Shown: positions 54,517 to 63,476, counted from the stretch's first letter. The stretch is DNA of 64,000 bases from Streptosporangiaceae bacterium (GCA_019245115.1 JAFARZ010000153.1:36227-100226); one strand, 5' to 3'. Notes: generated from the letters alone by a model not told the origin. Program-made: numbers and translations.

Positions 54517-55691
54517 CGCGCCGTCCCGGCGAGAGGCCCGGCCAGATCCGGCGTCGCGGTCCCGGCGAGCGGCGCGGTCGACTCACGCACGATCAGCTCG
54601 GTGGACAGCTCCACTCTCCTGCTGCGTGGCGGCACCCCCTCGATCAGGTCGCTGAGGATCTGCGCCGCGGCACGGCCCATCTCGGTGAGCGGCTGGCGCA
54701 CGGTAGTGAGCGGCGGGGACACCCAGCGGGCCACCGGCAGGTCGTCGAAGCCAACCACGCTCAGGTCCTCCGGCACCCGGAGCCCGCGCTGCCGCGCCGC
54801 CTCGTACACGCCGAACGCCTGCTGATCGCTGCCGGCGAAGATCGCGGTGGGCGGGTCGGACATGCTGAGCAGTTCGATGCCGCGCGAGAAACCGCCCTCG
54901 TGGTAGAAGTCGCCATTGCGCACCAGCGCCGGATCGAACCTGATTCCCGCCTTGTCAAGCGCCGACCGGTAACCGTCTACGCGAGCCCGGCTGCACAGGT
55001 AGTCGGGCGGCCCGGCGACCGCCCCGATGCGGCGGTGACCGAGGTTGATCAGGTGCTCGGTGGCGGCCAGGCCGCCCGCCCAGTTGGTCGCTCCCACGCT
55101 GGGCAGCTCAGGGTCGGGCAGGTTGACCGGGTCCACGACCACCAGCGGGATCCCGCCGCTGCGCAGCTGCTCGAGCTGGGTCTGGGTCAGCGCGGAGGTC
55201 ACCAGGATGACACCGTCCGTGTCGTGGCTGGCCAGCGCGCTGGTCCAGCTGGCAGGCCGGGCGTTGCCATGCCGGACGGCGGAGACCGCCACGCCGGTCT
55301 GGAACGCGGTGCCCCACTCCTCCACGCCTCGGATGATCTCCACCGCCCACGGGCTGTCCAGCCCGCCGAACACCAGGTCGATAAGGCCCGACCGGCGCTG
55401 TCTGCGCGGCCCGGAGCGGGAATAGTGCCACTCATCGAGCAGTCGTTCCACCTTGGCCCTGGTCGCCGGGGCCACATCGGGGCGCCCGTTAACCACTTTC
55501 GATACGGTCGGCAGGGAGACCCCGGCCTCGGCCGCGATAGCCGCGAGCGTGGGCCGCCCTTGCCTTCCGGCGCTCCCGCCGGACGGGACCCTGCTACCAG
55601 GGACAGTGCCACCAGAGACACCCCGCCGGGTGGCCTGTCCGTCGGCTGTCGCCTCACTGCTTGGACGCACTGCACCAACCCTTCTAAGCAC
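54513..55691 (-). CDS. LacI-family regulator of the sugar-importer cluster
   Basis: 392 residues from GTG 55691, or 385 from GTG 55670. After a Gly/Ser/Arg-rich N-terminal extension of about 45 residues comes the HTH LAAIAAEAGVSLPTVSKVVNG with hinge GLIDLVFGGLDSPWAVEI, then a sugar-binding core (DGVILVTSALTQTQLEQL, FAGSDQQAFGVYEAARQRG, VVGFDDLPVARWVSPPLTTV). Arrangement lacI-GH3 opposite an ABC importer matches the BxlR-type xylobiose loci of Streptomyces. A perfect inverted repeat (55749-55767) is 58 bp upstream. Confidence 0.92.
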   Translation of the reverse strand: MLRRVGAVRPSSEATADGQATRRGVSGGTVPGSRVPSGGSAGRQGRPTLAAIAAEAGVSLPTVSKVVNGRPDVAPATRAKVERLLDEWHYSRSGPRRQRRSGLIDLVFGGLDSPWAVEIIRGVEEWGTAFQTGVAVSAVRHGNARPASWTSALASHDTDGVILVTSALTQTQLEQLRSGGIPLVVVDPVNLPDPELPSVGATNWAGGLAATEHLINLGHRRIGAVAGPPDYLCSRARVDGYRSALDKAGIRFDPALVRNGDFYHEGGFSRGIELLSMSDPPTAIFAGSDQQAFGVYEAARQRGLRVPEDLSVVGFDDLPVARWVSPPLTTVRQPLTEMGRAAAQILSDLIEGVPPRSRRVELSTELIVRESTAPLAGTATPDLAGPLAGTAR

Positions 55692-55748
55692 CCCATCGAC
55701 CCGTCACCTGGTCCGGCAGAACAAGCCTGGCCCGGCGTCGAGCGCCCC

Positions 55749-55767
55749 GATCGAAAATCTTTCGATC
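55749..55767. promoter_or_regulatory. Perfect inverted repeat upstream of lacI
   Basis: Arms gatcgaaa and tttcgatc with a 3-base spacer. It contains CGAAA and TTTCG half-sites, the elements described for BxlR/xylan-type repressors. Position near the lacI start suits auto-repression. Confidence 0.65.
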
Positions 55768-55957
55768 ACAGTATCGTAACCCATTACCGGTGCCGACACT
55801 ATCTGGCCTACCGCTCCGCTGTCTATGGCCACCAGCGAAGACGGCCAGAGTCACCTGGAGAAACACGCGGCAGGCTGGTGAAACCTTTGCCGCGGCCGCA
55901 AACGTAACACCTTGGAAACGAAGGGTTGACCTGCTGACCACCAGGTTCCTATGATTA

Positions 55958-55988
55958 CGGAACTTCCGAAAATTTATCTAAAGTTTCG
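55958..55988. promoter_or_regulatory. Operator-like sites upstream of the sugar-binding protein gene
   Basis: CGGAACTTCCG (55958-55968) is a perfect 5-1-5 inverted repeat. CTAAAGTTTCG (55978-55988) differs at one position from the CE15-promoter palindrome CGAAAGTTTCG. They lie 79-109 bp before the ATG at 56067. Confidence 0.5.
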
Positions 55989-56066
55989 CTAACTACCGCC
56001 GGAGAGCGGCATTCATCAGCAGATCCGGTAATCAGGAGACCCGGCATCATCAGGAGATGAGAGCCC

Positions 56067-57386
56067 ATGCGAGGTTCGCCGAAGCCCGTCGTCATAGCCA
56101 TGGCGGTCGCGGCAGCAGTAACGATCGCCGCATGCAGCAGTAGTGGCAGCAGCAGCAGCGGTAACACCGGTGGGGGCTCCTCGGCGAGCTCCAGCTCCGG
56201 CGCCAAGGTCACCCTCACCTGGTGGCACAACGGCAACACCCAGCCGCTCGAGGGCGTCTGGCAGAGTGTCGCCAACGCGTATCACGCGGCTCATCCCAAC
56301 GTGTCATTCAGCATCGACCCCATCCAGAGCGACCTGTTCAAGACCAAGATGCCGATCGCGCTGAAGTCCAACAACCCGCCGGACATCTACCAGCAGTGGG
56401 GCGGCGGGCAGGAGGTCGACCACTTCAAGACGGGCAAGCTGTTCAACCTCACTCCTCTCGTCTCCAGCTGGGTCAGTGAGCTGGGCTCGGCGGCGGCCGG
56501 CTGGCAGGTCAACGGGCAGCAGTACGGGCTACCGTATGATCAGCACGTGGTGGGCTTCTGGTACCGCAAGGACCTGTTCGCCAAGGCTGGCATCACTTCC
56601 ACGCCAACGACGCTGGCGGACCTGGAATCCGATGACACCAAGCTCAAGTCCCACGGCATCGTGCCGATGGCGCTGGGCGGCGGGAGCCAGTGGCCGGACG
56701 CGTTCTTCTGGGAGTACTTCGCGGTCCGGGAATGCTCCACCTCGGTGCTTCAGCAGTCGATCAAGGCGATCAACATGACCGCGCCGTGCTTCTCCCAGGC
56801 CACCAAGGATCTCAGCGCGTTCATGGCCACGAATCCGTTCCAGCCGGCGTTCAACGGCACCCAGGCTCAGCAGGGCGCGGGCAGTTCCGCTGGCCTGGTG
56901 GCCAACGGAAAGGCGGCCATGGAGCTACAGGGTGACTGGGAGACCGCCGTGGTCCCCTCCCTGACCACGGACAAGAACATCATCTCCGAGCTCGGCTGGT
57001 TCCCGTTCCCGTCCGTGCCGGGCGGCGCGGGCACTCCGAGCACGGTGCTCGGCGGCGGCGACGGCTTCTCCTGCACCACCGCCGCGCCTGAGCCGGCCTG
57101 CGCCGACTTCCTGCAGTACGTCGACAGCACCCCGGTCCAGGAGAAGCTGGTGACCCAGGCGAACATCGGGCTGCCCGCGAACACCCAGGCGGAGTCGGTG
57201 CTCACCAACCCGGCGCTGAAGGCGGCTGTGCAGGCGCATGACGGCGGCTACGTGGCCGAGTACTTCGACATCGCCTTCCCGCAGGCCCCCGGGCTGGCGC
57301 TGGACGCCGCGCTCGCGAACTTCTTCGCGGGCAAGGGGTCGAACTCGACCATCGTGAACTCCGTGAGCAGTAGCTCGGGACACTGA
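56067..57386 (+). CDS. ABC sugar-importer substrate-binding lipoprotein
   Basis: 439 residues. Signal peptide ending in the lipobox TIAAC (Cys at 23), then a Ser/Gly-rich linker and an extracellular solute-binding domain of the carbohydrate type 1 family: VTLTWWHNGNTQPLEGVW, PPDIYQQWGGGQEVDHF, YGLPYDQHVVGFWYRKDLF, GKAAMELQGDWETAVV. The aromatic pattern fits oligosaccharide binding. AGGAGATGAGAG before the start provides the ribosome-binding site. First gene of the importer operon; stop overlaps the next ATG (TGATG). Confidence 0.92.
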   Translation: MRGSPKPVVIAMAVAAAVTIAACSSSGSSSSGNTGGGSSASSSSGAKVTLTWWHNGNTQPLEGVWQSVANAYHAAHPNVSFSIDPIQSDLFKTKMPIALKSNNPPDIYQQWGGGQEVDHFKTGKLFNLTPLVSSWVSELGSAAAGWQVNGQQYGLPYDQHVVGFWYRKDLFAKAGITSTPTTLADLESDDTKLKSHGIVPMALGGGSQWPDAFFWEYFAVRECSTSVLQQSIKAINMTAPCFSQATKDLSAFMATNPFQPAFNGTQAQQGAGSSAGLVANGKAAMELQGDWETAVVPSLTTDKNIISELGWFPFPSVPGGAGTPSTVLGGGDGFSCTTAAPEPACADFLQYVDSTPVQEKLVTQANIGLPANTQAESVLTNPALKAAVQAHDGGYVAEYFDIAFPQAPGLALDAALANFFAGKGSNSTIVNSVSSSSGH

Positions 57387-58369
57387 TGGCGCGCACCAAC
57401 AGCGCGGTGGCGGCCGGGCCGGAGATTGTCTCCGGCCCGGCCGCCACCTCCGCCCGGCCACCGGCCCAGCGGCGCCGGCTGCGCAAGCGGATCGAGCTGA
57501 CCGTGTTGCTCGGCCCGCCGCTGGTGCTGTTCGTCGGGTTCGTGATCGTCCCGATGATCTTCGCTGCCTGGTACAGCTTCTACAACTGGAACGGCTTCGG
57601 CCCGCTGAACGACTTCGTCGGCGTGCAGAACTACCAGGGCGTGTTCTCCGGGCCGGTCTTCCGGGAATCCCTGCTGCACAACGTCATCATCGCCGTGCTG
57701 TCGGTGGTCATTCAGCTCCCGATCAGCATCGCGCTGGCCCTGCTGCTGAACCGCCGGATGCGCGGCCGGACGGTCCTGCGGCTGGTCGTGTTCGCGCCGT
57801 ACGTGCTGTCCGAGGCGACGGCCGCGGTCATGTGGCTGCTCCTGCTCCAGCCCGGCGGGTTCGTCGACGCGCTGCTGAAGGGGGTCGGCCTCGGCGGCCT
57901 GGTCCACGCGTGGCTGGCCAGCACCTCGCTGGTGCTGTACACGCTGTTCGCGGTGATCACCTGGAAGTTCATCGGCTTCGGCATCGTCCTGCTGCTGGCC
58001 GGGCTCCAGGGCATCCCGCCCGAGCTGCGCGAGGCGGCGGCCATCGACGGGGCCACCCCGTGGGAGGTGACGCGCCGCGTTGTTCTCCCGCTGCTCGGGC
58101 CGACGATCAGGATCTGGATCTTCCTGGCGGTCATCGGTTCGCTTCAGCTGTTCGACATTGTCTGGATCATGACCACGGGCGGCCCGGCGGACTCGTCGCA
58201 GACGATGCTGACCTACCTGTTCTTCAACGGCGTCCAGCGCACCCAGTTCGGGTACGGCGCCACCGTGTCCGTAGTCCTGTTCGCGGTCTCCTTCGTGTTC
58301 GCGCTGGCCTACCAGCGGTTCGCCTTGCGCCGCGACACCGCGGGCGCGGTAACCAGGGCTGTGGGGTGA
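57386..58369 (+). CDS. ABC sugar-importer permease, MalF-like
   Basis: 327 residues with six membrane segments (VLFVGFVIVPMIFAAWY first). The cytoplasmic EAA loop that docks to the ATPase is present: REAAAIDGATPWEVTRRVVLPLL. Start codon overlaps the binding-protein stop. Pairs with the next gene. Confidence 0.93.
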   Translation: MARTNSAVAAGPEIVSGPAATSARPPAQRRRLRKRIELTVLLGPPLVLFVGFVIVPMIFAAWYSFYNWNGFGPLNDFVGVQNYQGVFSGPVFRESLLHNVIIAVLSVVIQLPISIALALLLNRRMRGRTVLRLVVFAPYVLSEATAAVMWLLLLQPGGFVDALLKGVGLGGLVHAWLASTSLVLYTLFAVITWKFIGFGIVLLLAGLQGIPPELREAAAIDGATPWEVTRRVVLPLLGPTIRIWIFLAVIGSLQLFDIVWIMTTGGPADSSQTMLTYLFFNGVQRTQFGYGATVSVVLFAVSFVFALAYQRFALRRDTAGAVTRAVG

Positions 58370-58375
58370 TCTGAG

Positions 58376-59263
58376 ATGTCAGCGGTATCCGGTGTGATGC
58401 CGGGACGGCGGAGCCCGGGTCGCCGGGACGTGGTCCGCGGGCGCCGCACCTGGCTGACGATTCCCGCCAGCTATCTGGTGATCCTGATCGTGCTGGCCAT
58501 CACGCTGGTACCGATGCTGTACCTGATCGTGGGCGGCTTCAGTACCACGCCCCAGCTCAACAGCAACCCCAACAGCCTGCCGCACCAGTGGGTATGGAGC
58601 AACTACGGGTCAATCCTCAGCTCGTCGGTGTTCTGGCAAGCGATCGAGAACAGCGCCATAATCGCCGTGGTGGCCACCGGGCTCGCCGTGACGCTCGGCT
58701 CGACCGCCGCCTTCGCCCTGTCCCGGTATTCGTTCCGTGGCCGCGAAGGGGTGTACCTGCTGTTCATCGCGGGGCTGCTGTTCCCGGCCAACACCGCGGC
58801 GCTCCCGCTGTTCCTGCTGCTACAGCGCCTCGGCCTGACCGACAACCTGTTCGGCGTGGCGCTGCCGGAGGCGGCGTTCTCGCTGCCGATCACGATCCTC
58901 ATCCTGCGCCCGTTCATGCGCGCCATCCCGGGCGAACTGGAGGACGCCGCGGTGGTGGACGGCGCCACCCGGATCCGGTTCTTCCTGCGGATCCTGCTGC
59001 CGCTGTCCCGGCCGGCCCTGATCACTGTCGGGATACTGGCCTTCGTCACCAGCTGGAACGCGTACCTGCTGCCGCTGGTCGTCTTCACCAGCCAGTCGCA
59101 CTTCACCCTGCCGCTGGCGGTGGCCACGTTCCAGTCCACCTACACCCAGGACACCGCCCGCGTGTTCGCCTTCACCGCGCTGTCGATGGTCCCGGCACTG
59201 GCCATCTTCGTGTTCGCCCAGCGCAAGCTGGTAGGCGGCGTAGTCGGCGCCATTAGGGGCTGA
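58376..59263 (+). CDS. ABC sugar-importer permease, MalG-like
   Basis: 295 residues, six membrane segments, EAA loop LEDAAVVDGATRIRFFLRIL. Six bases after the previous stop. No ATPase gene follows; in actinobacteria a single MsiK-type ATPase encoded elsewhere usually serves several such importers, which is assumed here. Confidence 0.93.
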   Translation: MSAVSGVMPGRRSPGRRDVVRGRRTWLTIPASYLVILIVLAITLVPMLYLIVGGFSTTPQLNSNPNSLPHQWVWSNYGSILSSSVFWQAIENSAIIAVVATGLAVTLGSTAAFALSRYSFRGREGVYLLFIAGLLFPANTAALPLFLLLQRLGLTDNLFGVALPEAAFSLPITILILRPFMRAIPGELEDAAVVDGATRIRFFLRILLPLSRPALITVGILAFVTSWNAYLLPLVVFTSQSHFTLPLAVATFQSTYTQDTARVFAFTALSMVPALAIFVFAQRKLVGGVVGAIRG

Positions 59264-59287
59264 CGGCTCGCTGGCGTGACCGCTGTG

Positions 59288-59830
59288 CTATAGCAGGAAC
59301 GGGATGAGCATTTTCGTCCTGCCTTTGTACTCCGGGTACGCCTGGGGGAAGGTGGTCGCCAGGTTCCGCTCCTCGACGATCCCGCAGTAATAGAAGTACG
59401 CGACCAGCACCGCGACGACGATCAGGCCGACCAGGCTGTTGACCAGCGCGGTTCCCAGCATCGCCGTGAGGAGTCCCGAGTAGATCGGGTGGCGGACGAA
59501 CCGGTAGGGGCCTGAGGTGACGAGTTCCGGCTCCGCCCGCTGACTCATCGGCATCCCCCAGTCGCGGCCGAGATGCAGGCGGGCCCAGACCGCCAGCGCG
59601 ATCCCGCAGGCGAACAGCAGCGCCCCTATCGCCGCCGGGATCCAGCTGTGCACCGTCAGGCTGCCGCCGCGGAGGATGCCAGCGATCAGGAAGACGCCGA
59701 CCACGCTGACGCCGCTCAGCCGGGTCCGCCACCCGCTCCTGGCGCTCTCCTTGCTGGTAGAGGCTGACACGAGCCAGTAGATCCAGAAGAGGAGCCAGGC
59801 ATAACCGATGGCGAGTTTGAGCGGTTGCAT
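59288..59830 (-). CDS. Isoprenylcysteine carboxyl-methyltransferase-like membrane protein
   Basis: 180 residues with four to five membrane segments. The C-terminal part has the family motif ELVTSGPYRFVRHPIYSGLL and EERNLATTFPQAYPEYKGRT, as in the ICMT/PEMT superfamily of membrane methyltransferases. The substrate in bacteria is usually unknown. Convergent with the ABC operon, 25 bp away. Confidence 0.87.
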   Translation of the reverse strand: MQPLKLAIGYAWLLFWIYWLVSASTSKESARSGWRTRLSGVSVVGVFLIAGILRGGSLTVHSWIPAAIGALLFACGIALAVWARLHLGRDWGMPMSQRAEPELVTSGPYRFVRHPIYSGLLTAMLGTALVNSLVGLIVVAVLVAYFYYCGIVEERNLATTFPQAYPEYKGRTKMLIPFLL

Positions 59831-59905
59831 ACGACTTCTCCAACCGGAGCTGCTGGGCGGATGCCGATCACCATATGCCGGGTGCTGATCGCCGTCATCG
59901 GCTCC

Positions 59906-59937
59906 CGGGTGGATTCCGGGTGGATTCCGGGTGGATC
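59906..59937. repeat. Three 11-bp direct repeats upstream of the LLM gene
   Basis: cgggtggattc at 59906-59916 and 59917-59927, and a shortened third copy to 59937. 27 bp before the ATG at 59965. An 11-bp period puts the units on one face of the helix, as in SARP-type activator sites, although the base motif differs from the known ones. Confidence 0.55.
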
Positions 59938-59964
59938 TGCACGGGTGCCGGGTATCACAGCTTT

Positions 59965-60804
59965 ATGCGCTTCGCGATCAAGACCCGGCCTGAGCACCAG
60001 CGGTGGGACGAGCTCCGCGATATCTGGATCGCGGCGGACGAGATCCCGCTGTTCGAATCCGCGTGGAACTGGGATCACTTCTACCCGCTGTCCGGCGACC
60101 CGGCCGGGCCGAACTTCGAGGCCTGGACGATGCTGGCGGCGATGGCGGAGGCGACGTCGCGGATCAGGCTCGGCTGTCAGGTGACCGGCATGGTGTACCG
60201 GCATCCCGCCGTGCTCGCCAACATGGCGGCGACCGTCGACATAATCTCCGGCGGACGGCTCGAACTCGGCGTTGGCGCGGGCTGGAACCAGCAGGAATGC
60301 GACGCCTACGGCATTCCCCTGCCACCGCTGAGCGAGCGCTTCGACCGGTTCGACGAGGGTGTCGAGGCGATCGTCGGCCTGCTCAGCCAGCCGGTCACCA
60401 GCTTCGCGGGTAAGTACGTGCGGCTCACGTCGGCTTACTGCGAACCGAAGCCGGTTCAGCAGCCCCACCCCCCGATCACTATCGGCGGCCGCGGCAAGAC
60501 CCGGACACTGCGTACCGCTGCCCGCTGGGCGCAGCAGTGGAACGCCATCGCCCAGTCTCCCCAGGACTGGGCCGAGCTGAAGCAGGTGCTGGCCGGCCAT
60601 TGCGACGCGCTGGGCCGGGACGTCAGCGAGATCACCTGCTCGGTCAACGTGCGGATCGAGCCAGATGCCGGGCTGGAGGACACGCTGGCCCAGGTCGTCG
60701 CCTACCGGGAGGCCGGCGTCGACCTGGCCATCATTAATCTCCCGCACCACGCCAAACCGGACTCGCTGGCTCCGCTGGCCGAAGCGCTGACCGGGCTCAG
60801 CTAG
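59965..60804 (+). CDS. LLM-class (F420-dependent) oxidoreductase
   Basis: 279 residues from ATG 59965; no ribosome-binding site is visible and the frame upstream is covered by repeats. Luciferase-like TIM barrel: MRFAIKTRPEHQRWDEL, SAWNWDHFYPL, RIRLGCQVTGMVYRHPAVLANMAATVD, SGGRLELGVGAGW, PPITIGGRGKTRTLRTAARWAQQW. The pattern is of F420-dependent members, common in actinobacteria. Substrate unknown. Convergent with the Pro-rich gene across a hairpin. Confidence 0.9.
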   Translation: MRFAIKTRPEHQRWDELRDIWIAADEIPLFESAWNWDHFYPLSGDPAGPNFEAWTMLAAMAEATSRIRLGCQVTGMVYRHPAVLANMAATVDIISGGRLELGVGAGWNQQECDAYGIPLPPLSERFDRFDEGVEAIVGLLSQPVTSFAGKYVRLTSAYCEPKPVQQPHPPITIGGRGKTRTLRTAARWAQQWNAIAQSPQDWAELKQVLAGHCDALGRDVSEITCSVNVRIEPDAGLEDTLAQVVAYREAGVDLAIINLPHHAKPDSLAPLAEALTGLS

Positions 60805-60824
60805 CCCGTCCCCCGGGGCGGTTT

Positions 60825-60877
60825 CATGATCATGGGTCGTTTGCGGGAATAGTTACCGCCTTTGACCCATGATCATG
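60825..60877. terminator. Bidirectional hairpin between convergent genes
   Basis: 14-bp perfect arms (catgatcatgggtc at 60825-60838, complement at 60864-60877) with an inner gcgg/ccgc pair. It lies 21 bp after the LLM stop and contains the stop codon of the opposite gene. Good bidirectional terminator candidate. Confidence 0.75.
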
Positions 60878-62419
60878 GCCGGTGGCCGGCGCGTCGGCCA
60901 CGGCCGCGTCCTGGGCCGCCGCATCCGGCATCACGGCCTTGATCCCCGGCTGCTTGAAGTACTGGCTGATCAGCTCCCGCTGCTGCGCCAGCAGCAGGTC
61001 GAAGTGCTTGTCGACGTTCTCCTCGCCGATAGCTTCGGCGGTCAGGTAGAGGTCCTTGATTCGTTCGAGCTTCTCGCTCTTCGCGACGTGCGGGTCCACC
61101 ACCTCCTCCGGTTCGTCCGCGGCCGGCGCCTCGGCGGCCGGCGCCTCCGGCGACCCGTCCGGACTGGAGGAGACCAGCGGCTCGAACGGGCCCCGGGCTT
61201 CCGGTTCCGGCCGCGGCTGCTCCGGCTCGGCGATGCCGTACCAGTAGGCGGCCTCGCGCTCATCAGCCTCGGCGGCGGCCGACACCGACGGCGCCGGTGG
61301 ATCTTCCGGCTCGCCGGTGTCCCGGTAGACGTACACGTCCGGCTGCGGGCCTACGGCGAATACGTCGAAAGCGGCCGGGCTCGCTGGTTCCTGGTAACCA
61401 AAGCCGGAATGCGGCGCCTCCCGCATCCCGCCCGGGGGGCGGCCCGCAGCCTGCGGAGGCGGGGCAGCCTGCGGAGGCGGGGCAGCCTGCGGAGGCGGGG
61501 CAGCCTGCGGAGGCGGGCCAGCCTGCGGAGGCGGACCAGCCTGCGCGGGCGGGCCGGCTTGAGGGTACGCCGCATGCGGAGTGGTCGCCCGCAGGCCGGG
61601 CCCGCCGGGCGCTGGCGGCTGCGGGTGCGCCGGACGCCAGACCGGGCCCGGCGACGTCCGGTTCGGCCTGGCGGGCGGCGGCGCGTCCGAGCCGGCCGGA
61701 ATCGTCGGGGCCACCGGCGCCATGGGCGCGGGGCGAGCGGTACCGGCACCGCGCGGCGGACCAGGGCTGGCCGCTGGACGGTAGCCGTCCGAGCTGCCGG
61801 TCCGGCCCTGCGCGGGCTGATCCTGAGCGAACGCTCCAGGCGACGTGCTGCCGGGCGCATCCAGCAGACCGCCGGGACTGTACACACCCGTCGGATTGAG
61901 CACCGGTTCCCGGCGCGGCTGCTGGAGCCGGCCACCGCGGGGCGCCTGCGCCGGCCCCGCGGCGCGCGGTCCGCCGTTCTGCCGGGCGGTTGGTATCGGT
62001 CCGCTGGCGTACTGCGGCCGAGGAGCAGCGCTGCCTGCCCGCTGTCCGCCCGGGCCAGCGAAATCGTATGCGGAGCCGACCGCGGCCGAAGGCCCCACGC
62101 CCCCGGAACGTCCGCCGGCTTCAGCCGCCCGGTACTGCCTGTCCCGATCTCTCGGCGCGGTGATGCCACCCCGCAGCAGGACGAGCACGGCGAGCACGAT
62201 CATGCCGAACGAGAAGCCCGCGACGGCCACCTCGCCGCCCATGGCGATAATGCGCTCGTCCGGATGCTTGCCAACGGTCTGCAGGGCAACTCCCGCTACC
62301 ATGAGCAGCAGACCGGACATGAGTGCGAGGGCGCCGACGACCGCCAAGGCGATGACTATCCGCACACGTCTGGTGGCGGCCGTTTCGGAGCGCACTGCTC
62401 CACGATCGCATCGCGCCAA
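60830..62419 (-). CDS. Proline-rich membrane protein
   Basis: 529 residues. Two membrane segments at about 19-45 and 66-88, then a long Pro/Ala/Gly-rich cytoplasmic or extracytoplasmic region. Residues about 291-326 are tandem PPPQAA/PPPQAG units encoded by 18-bp repeats (61440-61545). The C-terminal 100 residues are acidic then helical (SEKLERIKDLYLTAEAIGEENVDKHFDLLL), the only part that looks conserved. Unknown function; similar Pro-rich anchored proteins occur in actinobacterial envelopes. Confidence 0.72.
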   Translation of the reverse strand: MARCDRGAVRSETAATRRVRIVIALAVVGALALMSGLLLMVAGVALQTVGKHPDERIIAMGGEVAVAGFSFGMIVLAVLVLLRGGITAPRDRDRQYRAAEAGGRSGGVGPSAAVGSAYDFAGPGGQRAGSAAPRPQYASGPIPTARQNGGPRAAGPAQAPRGGRLQQPRREPVLNPTGVYSPGGLLDAPGSTSPGAFAQDQPAQGRTGSSDGYRPAASPGPPRGAGTARPAPMAPVAPTIPAGSDAPPPARPNRTSPGPVWRPAHPQPPAPGGPGLRATTPHAAYPQAGPPAQAGPPPQAGPPPQAAPPPQAAPPPQAAPPPQAAGRPPGGMREAPHSGFGYQEPASPAAFDVFAVGPQPDVYVYRDTGEPEDPPAPSVSAAAEADEREAAYWYGIAEPEQPRPEPEARGPFEPLVSSSPDGSPEAPAAEAPAADEPEEVVDPHVAKSEKLERIKDLYLTAEAIGEENVDKHFDLLLAQQRELISQYFKQPGIKAVMPDAAAQDAAVADAPATGHDHGSKAVTIPANDP

Positions 62420-62470
62420 CGTACCCGCAAGCCATATGAACAGGTCCGTGCGTGAAGAATGTCATGTACC

Positions 62471-62484
62471 GTCCCAATTGGGAC
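62471..62484. promoter_or_regulatory. 14-bp perfect palindrome in a divergent promoter region
   Basis: GTCCCAATTGGGAC, between the Pro-rich gene (start 62419) and the gene at 62573. Likely a regulator-binding site for one or both. Confidence 0.5.
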
Positions 62485-62572
62485 TAACCGTGCACCCGAG
62501 CAGCAGTGGTGCGACTGTCGCAATATAGGTAGGTGGCCGTCTCTGCTCCAGGCTCGTGACTACGCTAAGTAC

Positions 62573-63388
62573 ATGACATCCCAGAGCGATTCCGCGCGAC
62601 ACTTCCGGGCCCTGCACAAGCCAGGCGAGCCGCTCCTGCTGCCGAATCCCTGGGATGCCGGGTCGGCGAAGGTGCTCGCTTCGCTGGGCTTCAAGGCACT
62701 CGCCACGACGAGTTCGGGTTTCGCCGCGACCCTCGGGCGCGCCGACGGCTCGGTTACCAGGGACGAAGCGCTCGCCCATGCCGCGGACATCGTCGCGGCG
62801 ACGGACCTGCCGGTTTCCGCCGACCTGGAAGACTGCTTCGCCGTGGAACCGGCGGGCGTGGCGGAGACGGTGCGGCTCGCGATCGCCTCCGGCCTGGCGG
62901 GCTGCTCGGTCGAGGACTACACCCGGCACGGCGACGACCCGGTCTTCGACATTGGACTGGCCGCCGAGCGGGTCGCCGCGGCGGCCGAGGCGGCCCACGC
63001 CGGACCCGTCAGCTTCGTCCTCACCGCGCGGGCGGAGAACTACCTGCATGGGCGTCCTGATCTGGCCGACACCATCGCCAGGCTGCAGGCTTATCAGGAG
63101 GCGGGCGCCGACGTGCTGTATGCGCCGGGCCTGACACGTTCGGAAGACATCGGCCAGGTGCTGCGGGAGGTCGACCGGCCGGTCAACGTGCTGGCCATGC
63201 CGGGCGCGCCGACCGTAGGCGAACTGGCGGAGGCGGGAGTCGCCCGGGTCTCGGTGGGCGGCGCCTTCGCGTTCACCGCGCTGGGTGCCCTGGTCAGCGC
63301 CGCCACCGAACTGCGTGACCAGGGCACCTACGGCTTCCGGACCGGCACCGCCATCGGCCGGGAAGCCACCCAAAAAGCTTTTCAGTAA
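62573..63388 (+). CDS. PEP mutase/isocitrate lyase superfamily protein
   Basis: 271 residues from ATG 62573 (no ribosome-binding site seen; probably leaderless). Superfamily features: LLLPNPWDAGSAKVLASLGF, ALATTSSGFAATLGRADG, VSADLEDCF, GCSVEDYT, FVLTARAENYLHGR and NVLAMPGAPTVGELAEAGVAR. The Asp and Glu metal ligands are present. Members cleave or form C-C or C-P bonds next to a carboxylate (for example methylisocitrate lyase or oxaloacetate hydrolase); the exact reaction is not readable. Confidence 0.9.
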   Translation: MTSQSDSARHFRALHKPGEPLLLPNPWDAGSAKVLASLGFKALATTSSGFAATLGRADGSVTRDEALAHAADIVAATDLPVSADLEDCFAVEPAGVAETVRLAIASGLAGCSVEDYTRHGDDPVFDIGLAAERVAAAAEAAHAGPVSFVLTARAENYLHGRPDLADTIARLQAYQEAGADVLYAPGLTRSEDIGQVLREVDRPVNVLAMPGAPTVGELAEAGVARVSVGGAFAFTALGALVSAATELRDQGTYGFRTGTAIGREATQKAFQ

Positions 63389-63396
63389 GACCACCC

Positions 63397-63476
63397 CGGC
63401 TCTTCTTAACGGCCACCACAGCAGCGGCTCTTCTTTAACGGCCACCACGGCGGCTCTTCTTTAACGGCCACCACGG
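63397..63476. repeat. Three tandem 26-28-bp repeats
   Basis: 63397-63424, 63425-63450 and 63451-63476 share cggctcttcttNaacggcca and ccac. The last two are identical. They lie between convergent genes and enter the end of the opposite frame. Confidence 0.88.

Larger units (their letters stand above)
55692..56066. promoter_or_regulatory. 375-bp divergent regulatory region of the sugar cluster
   Basis: Separates lacI and the ABC-importer operon. It contains the inverted repeat at 55749-55767 on the lacI side and two operator-like sites at 55958-55988 on the importer side. An AT-rich segment (55951-55992) may hold the importer promoter. No gene is supported. Confidence 0.7.

Noticed and set aside
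60869..62455. 528-codon Arg-rich frame opposite the Pro-rich protein
   Set aside because: Composition mirrors the Pro/Ala repeats of the minus-strand gene; typical high-GC shadow.
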